A DNA stretch of 64,000 bases. Origin: JAXLYE01 sp046351595. GTDB taxonomy: Bacteria > Myxococcota_A > Polyangia > Palsa-1104 > JAEUJZ01. Below, in pieces: positions 61,089 through 64,000 of this stretch. The stretch covers positions 62,001-126,000 of the forward strand of contig JAXLYE010000005.1 of assembly GCA_046351595.1 (NCBI GenBank), in the 5' to 3' direction. A program made the translations under genes and the position numbers. Position 1 is the stretch's first letter. Each line of letters starts with the position of its first letter. The notes under the pieces are model-generated. The model was not told the DNA's origin. It ran no database searches and saw nothing but the letters and a program-made list of their open reading frames with translations.

Positions 61089-62936
61089 ATGACAGACGAG
61101 ATAAAGAGCGCGATCCGCAAGGCGCAGCAAGGCCTGTTCGCCCGCCAGCACGCCGGCGGGTTCTGGTGCGCCGGCGACGTCGCCGGTCCGCCGACCACGG
61201 GCTGGACGCTGGTGACGTTCGGCTACCTCGGCGTGACGCAGAAGTTCGATGTCAGCGGCGCGGTGCGCTACATCCTGTCGACGCAGCTCCAGGACGGCAG
61301 CTTCCCGGACTACCCCGGCGACCCCAGCGGCTCGCTGGCCTCGACAGCGGCGTGTTACGCGGGGCTCTACGCCGTCGGCACGGATCCGACGAGCGAGCCG
61401 ATGGAGCGCGCCTGGAAGGCGATCGATCGGCGGGGCGGGTTCAGCGCGACGGACCCGGTCACCATGACCTTCCTCGCCGCCGCCGGCCTGATCTCACCGA
61501 CGGCGCTGCCGGATCTGCCCATGGGCTGGATGCTGATCCCGGGCATGCGGCGCCTGATCGGCAAGCGCCTGAACAGCCAGTTCAACCTGATGCTGAACGC
61601 GCTGCCGGGGCTCATCCGCGGCCTCAAGCAGCGACGGGCGGTGCCGGTCCCGGCGAAGAACCTGTGCCAGTGGATGGAGGCCGAGAACCTGATCCGCTAC
61701 CTCAAGCAGGTGCAGGATCCGGCGGGGAACTGGCAGGGCACGCTGTTCCCGACGGCGCTGTGCGCGATGACGCTGTACGCGCTGGGCCTGCCGGTGAGTG
61801 ATCCGGCGATCAGTCGCGCGCTGGCCTGCATCCCGGGCTGGCGCTACGACATCCCCGGCCGGCCCGCGGGCGAGTCGATGTGGTGCTTCGTCCCGTACTA
61901 CTCGCAGACCTGGGACACCTCGCTCTGCGTCGCGGCGCTGGTGAGCAGCGGCATCGCGCCCGAGGACCCGCGCATCCGCCGCGCCGTCGCCTTTTTGGTT
62001 TCGACGCAGGGACGGCTCGATGAGCCGCCGGAGTGGCAGAACCCGGCCCCGGGCGCGCCGCGCCACGGCGGCTGGCCGTTCGAGGACAACAACTCGTACA
62101 ATCTCGACTGCGACTCGACCTCGCAGGTGCTGCGGGCGCTGGCCGCGACGCCGATGCTGTCGTCGGTTTCGGAGGCCCGCTGCGAGGGCCTGGCCTGGCT
62201 GCGCGGCATGCAGAACCCGGACGGCGGCTGGCCGTCGTTCACCCATGATCAGGGCAGCAAGCCGCCGGGTCCCTATCCGCTCGGCACGTTCATGCCCAAT
62301 GACGTGCTGCAGGACGTGCTGACCTTCGTGCTCGGCGGCACCGAGATGTTCCGCGATCCGTCGACCGAGGACCTGACCGGGCGCGTGCTGCAGGCGCTCG
62401 GCCTGCTCGGCTACCGCCTGCCGGATCCGATGGTGCTGCGCGCGGTGGAGTTCGTCCGCTCGCAGGTCTTCGACAACGGCGTGTGGTGGGGCCGCTGGGA
62501 GTGCAACTTCCTCCCGAGCTCCGCCTATATCCTGCTCGGGCTGGCCGCGGTCGGCGAGGATCTGCAGGCGCCGTACATCCGGCGCGCGGTGGCGTGGATC
62601 GAGGCGCACCAGAACCCGGACGGCGGCTTCGGCGAGCGCATCGACTCCTACGGCAACCTCGCGTACGCCGGCATCGGCTCGAGCACGCCCTACACGACGG
62701 GGCTCATCGTCTCGGCGCTGCTCGCCGTCGGCGGCCGGCGCGAGTGCATCGAGCGCGCGCTGCGCTTCCTGCTCGATACGCAGCGGCCCGACGGGCTGTG
62801 GCCGGGGATGGGCTACATGCTGGTCATCAACTCGCCGGTGCCGTTCTACAAGATCCCGGCCGACGTCTGGACCACGCCGCTCGAGGCGCTGGCCGACTAC
62901 CTCAAGCGGGTTACAGGATCCGGGGCGGCGGCGTGA
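61089..62936 (+). CDS. Divergent squalene/hopene-cyclase-like triterpene cyclase
   Basis: A 615-residue protein of the prenyltransferase/squalene-oxidase repeat family. QW-type repeats are seen: QQGLFARQHAGGFW, QLQDGSFPDYPG, QDPAGNWQGTL, MQNPDGGWPSF, HQNPDGGFGE, TQRPDGLWPG. Where bacterial squalene-hopene cyclases have DxDD, this protein has D340-C-D342-S343 (SYNLDCDSTSQ), so the fourth residue is Ser and the second Cys. The central acid is kept. It would protonate a polyprenyl substrate at the membrane. The neighbouring gene on the opposite strand is an HpnE-like FAD oxidoreductase that overlaps by 26 bases. The substrate may differ from squalene. Confidence 0.85.
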   Translation: MTDEIKSAIRKAQQGLFARQHAGGFWCAGDVAGPPTTGWTLVTFGYLGVTQKFDVSGAVRYILSTQLQDGSFPDYPGDPSGSLASTAACYAGLYAVGTDPTSEPMERAWKAIDRRGGFSATDPVTMTFLAAAGLISPTALPDLPMGWMLIPGMRRLIGKRLNSQFNLMLNALPGLIRGLKQRRAVPVPAKNLCQWMEAENLIRYLKQVQDPAGNWQGTLFPTALCAMTLYALGLPVSDPAISRALACIPGWRYDIPGRPAGESMWCFVPYYSQTWDTSLCVAALVSSGIAPEDPRIRRAVAFLVSTQGRLDEPPEWQNPAPGAPRHGGWPFEDNNSYNLDCDSTSQVLRALAATPMLSSVSEARCEGLAWLRGMQNPDGGWPSFTHDQGSKPPGPYPLGTFMPNDVLQDVLTFVLGGTEMFRDPSTEDLTGRVLQALGLLGYRLPDPMVLRAVEFVRSQVFDNGVWWGRWECNFLPSSAYILLGLAAVGEDLQAPYIRRAVAWIEAHQNPDGGFGERIDSYGNLAYAGIGSSTPYTTGLIVSALLAVGGRRECIERALRFLLDTQRPDGLWPGMGYMLVINSPVPFYKIPADVWTTPLEALADYLKRVTGSGAAA

Positions 62937-64000
62937 AGCGCGTGAAGCCCCAGAAGCCGAGCGCCGGCAGGCCGCAGCGGTAGAGCAGCGTATCGAGCGC
63001 GCGCAGCGGCAGCGTGAGGAGCGGCTGCTTCGTCTTGTAGACCTTGCAGCGCCGCGCCTTCGAGCCCGCGGCATCGAGGATGGCGTTCACCGCTTCGCGC
63101 GCGACCTGGTTCGTGCCCTCGGCGGACGCGAAGTCCATGCAGTGCTTCATCCACTCCGAGGCCATGAACAGGTTGGGGATCTCGGTCTTGGCCTCGGGGC
63201 GTGAGGTCCAGGCGCCGACCGTGGTGATGTACAGGCTCTCCAGGTTCTCGTCCGAGCGCTCGGGGCCGCGCGGCTTGCCGTCGGGGAAGACGATGTCGGG
63301 ATCGATGAACGAGAAGCGGACCTCGCTCGGGCGGATCTCCTCGCCGCGCTTGCGCAGGCTGGCGTTCAGCTGGGCCAGCACCTCGTCGTAGATCTGCTGC
63401 GGCGTGCACGAGTGCGCCGGCGTTTTGTACAGCACACCGGGCGTGTTCCAGTCCGAGATGATCACCGAGAACGCCTCGGCCTCGGTGCCGGTGCCGTACT
63501 GCGACCAGTCGAAGTCGGGCCAGAACTGCGCCTGCGAGACCGACGTCAGCGCCCACGGCGAGTCGTCGTACGCGACGTGCCCGCGCACCAGCGGCAGCTC
63601 GCGGTCGAGGAACAGCTGAACGCCGTTCATCCAGCCCGTGACCAGGTCGTCGACGCGGGCCAGCGACGGGGCGGCGCGGCGGATGATCGGCGTGAGCTTG
63701 CGCGCCGCGACGTTCACCGGCAGCGCGCAGACGTAATAGTCGCTGTCGATGCGGCGCAGCGTGCCGCCGACCTTGCCGCCTTCCAGGACGATCGCGCCGG
63801 TGATGCGCCGGCCGTCGCACTCGAGCTCGACGAGCTCCGCCGGCATGCGCAGGTCGCCGCCGAGATCCCGGAGGTGCTGGACCCACGGCTGGACCCACAG
63901 CTCCTCCTCTGGACCGTCGAGCAGGCGGTCGATGGTGCGGCCGGGGAAGAACCCGTACTGCAGCATCTGGATCATGGCGTCGCCGAGCGTGCGCGTGCTC
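62911..64000 (-). CDS. FAD-dependent amine-oxidase/desaturase-like protein, 5' end outside window
   Basis: The frame is open to the right edge; the visible C-terminal 360 residues begin STRTLGDAMIQMLQYGFFPGRTIDRLLDG. Family marks of the squalene/phytoene desaturase and HpnE group are GGDLRMPAELVELECDGRRITGAIV, YYVCALPVNVAARKL, and near the end IPNLFMASEWMKHCMDFASAEGTNQVAREAVNAIL, which places the FAD-binding end motif. The FAD-binding N-terminus is outside the window. It lies tail-to-tail with the cyclase, overlapping its last 26 bases. Inferred role: oxidation of a polyprenoid that feeds or follows the cyclase. Confidence 0.85.
   Translation of the reverse strand, partial: STRTLGDAMIQMLQYGFFPGRTIDRLLDGPEEELWVQPWVQHLRDLGGDLRMPAELVELECDGRRITGAIVLEGGKVGGTLRRIDSDYYVCALPVNVAARKLTPIIRRAAPSLARVDDLVTGWMNGVQLFLDRELPLVRGHVAYDDSPWALTSVSQAQFWPDFDWSQYGTGTEAEAFSVIISDWNTPGVLYKTPAHSCTPQQIYDEVLAQLNASLRKRGEEIRPSEVRFSFIDPDIVFPDGKPRGPERSDENLESLYITTVGAWTSRPEAKTEIPNLFMASEWMKHCMDFASAEGTNQVAREAVNAILDAAGSKARRCKVYKTKQPLLTLPLRALDTLLYRCGLPALGFWGFTRFTPPPRIL

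Overview
The window is GC-rich chromosomal DNA. It carries many Hanks-type Ser/Thr kinases fused to unusual C-terminal modules, Pro/Asp-repeat lipoproteins, FHA proteins, NACHT/WD40/CHAT remnants and a squalene/hopene-cyclase-like gene. This combination points to a large-genome predatory or social bacterium of the Myxococcota (former Deltaproteobacteria). The genus cannot be set from the sequence alone.

Positions 1-36,900 hold a complete type VI secretion system (T6SS) in two operons. The plus-strand operon runs tssA (5' end cut by the window), tssB, tssC, hcp, tssE, tssF, tssG, clpV, vgrG. Behind vgrG lie two effector/immunity pairs in more AT-rich DNA: a BPSL0067-type cysteine amidase with an STY0301-type partner, then a LysM/lysozyme-like protein with a secreted partner. 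A minus-strand operon follows: PAAR-Rhs toxin, immunity protein, TPR protein. The second T6SS operon, also minus strand, starts at 36,904. It begins with a six-gene accessory module (kinase with a tyrosine-kinase-like catalytic loop, Cys-bearing secreted protein, secreted protein with two thioredoxin folds, membrane-anchored GTPase, one-TM partner, DFD-motif kinase). It then continues into tssJ, tssK, tssL, tssM and an FHA protein, with ATGA overlaps at many junctions. That module is my main candidate for an undescribed system.

Positions 36,900-42,400 hold cell-envelope genes: a PDLWMPS-repeat lipoprotein, a secreted protein with a long exact heptad ladder, an AT-richer lipoprotein, a paralogue of the heptad protein, a HExxH lipoprotein and a KGG-repeat stress protein.

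Positions 42,600-61,070 are kinase-rich and show gene decay and rearrangement. They include a kinase N-lobe joined to NACHT and WD40 remnants with a CHAT protease domain in the +1 frame, an ECF sigma factor, a kinase with a TonB-like tail, a kinase with an FGE-sulfatase domain, and a truncated kinase followed by two paralogous TPR proteins around a lipoprotein. The last gene is a kinase-ATPase interrupted exactly in its HRDIKPSN catalytic loop. The interruption is a 1,950-bp segment flanked by a 9-bp direct repeat, and it carries a DUF3556 membrane protein gene. Removing it restores the reading frame.

Positions 61,089-64,000 hold a divergent squalene/hopene-cyclase-like enzyme, overlapping tail-to-tail with a FAD-dependent desaturase/amine-oxidase-like gene that runs off the window. 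This is probably a triterpenoid pathway. No tRNA, rRNA, CRISPR array or transposase was seen.
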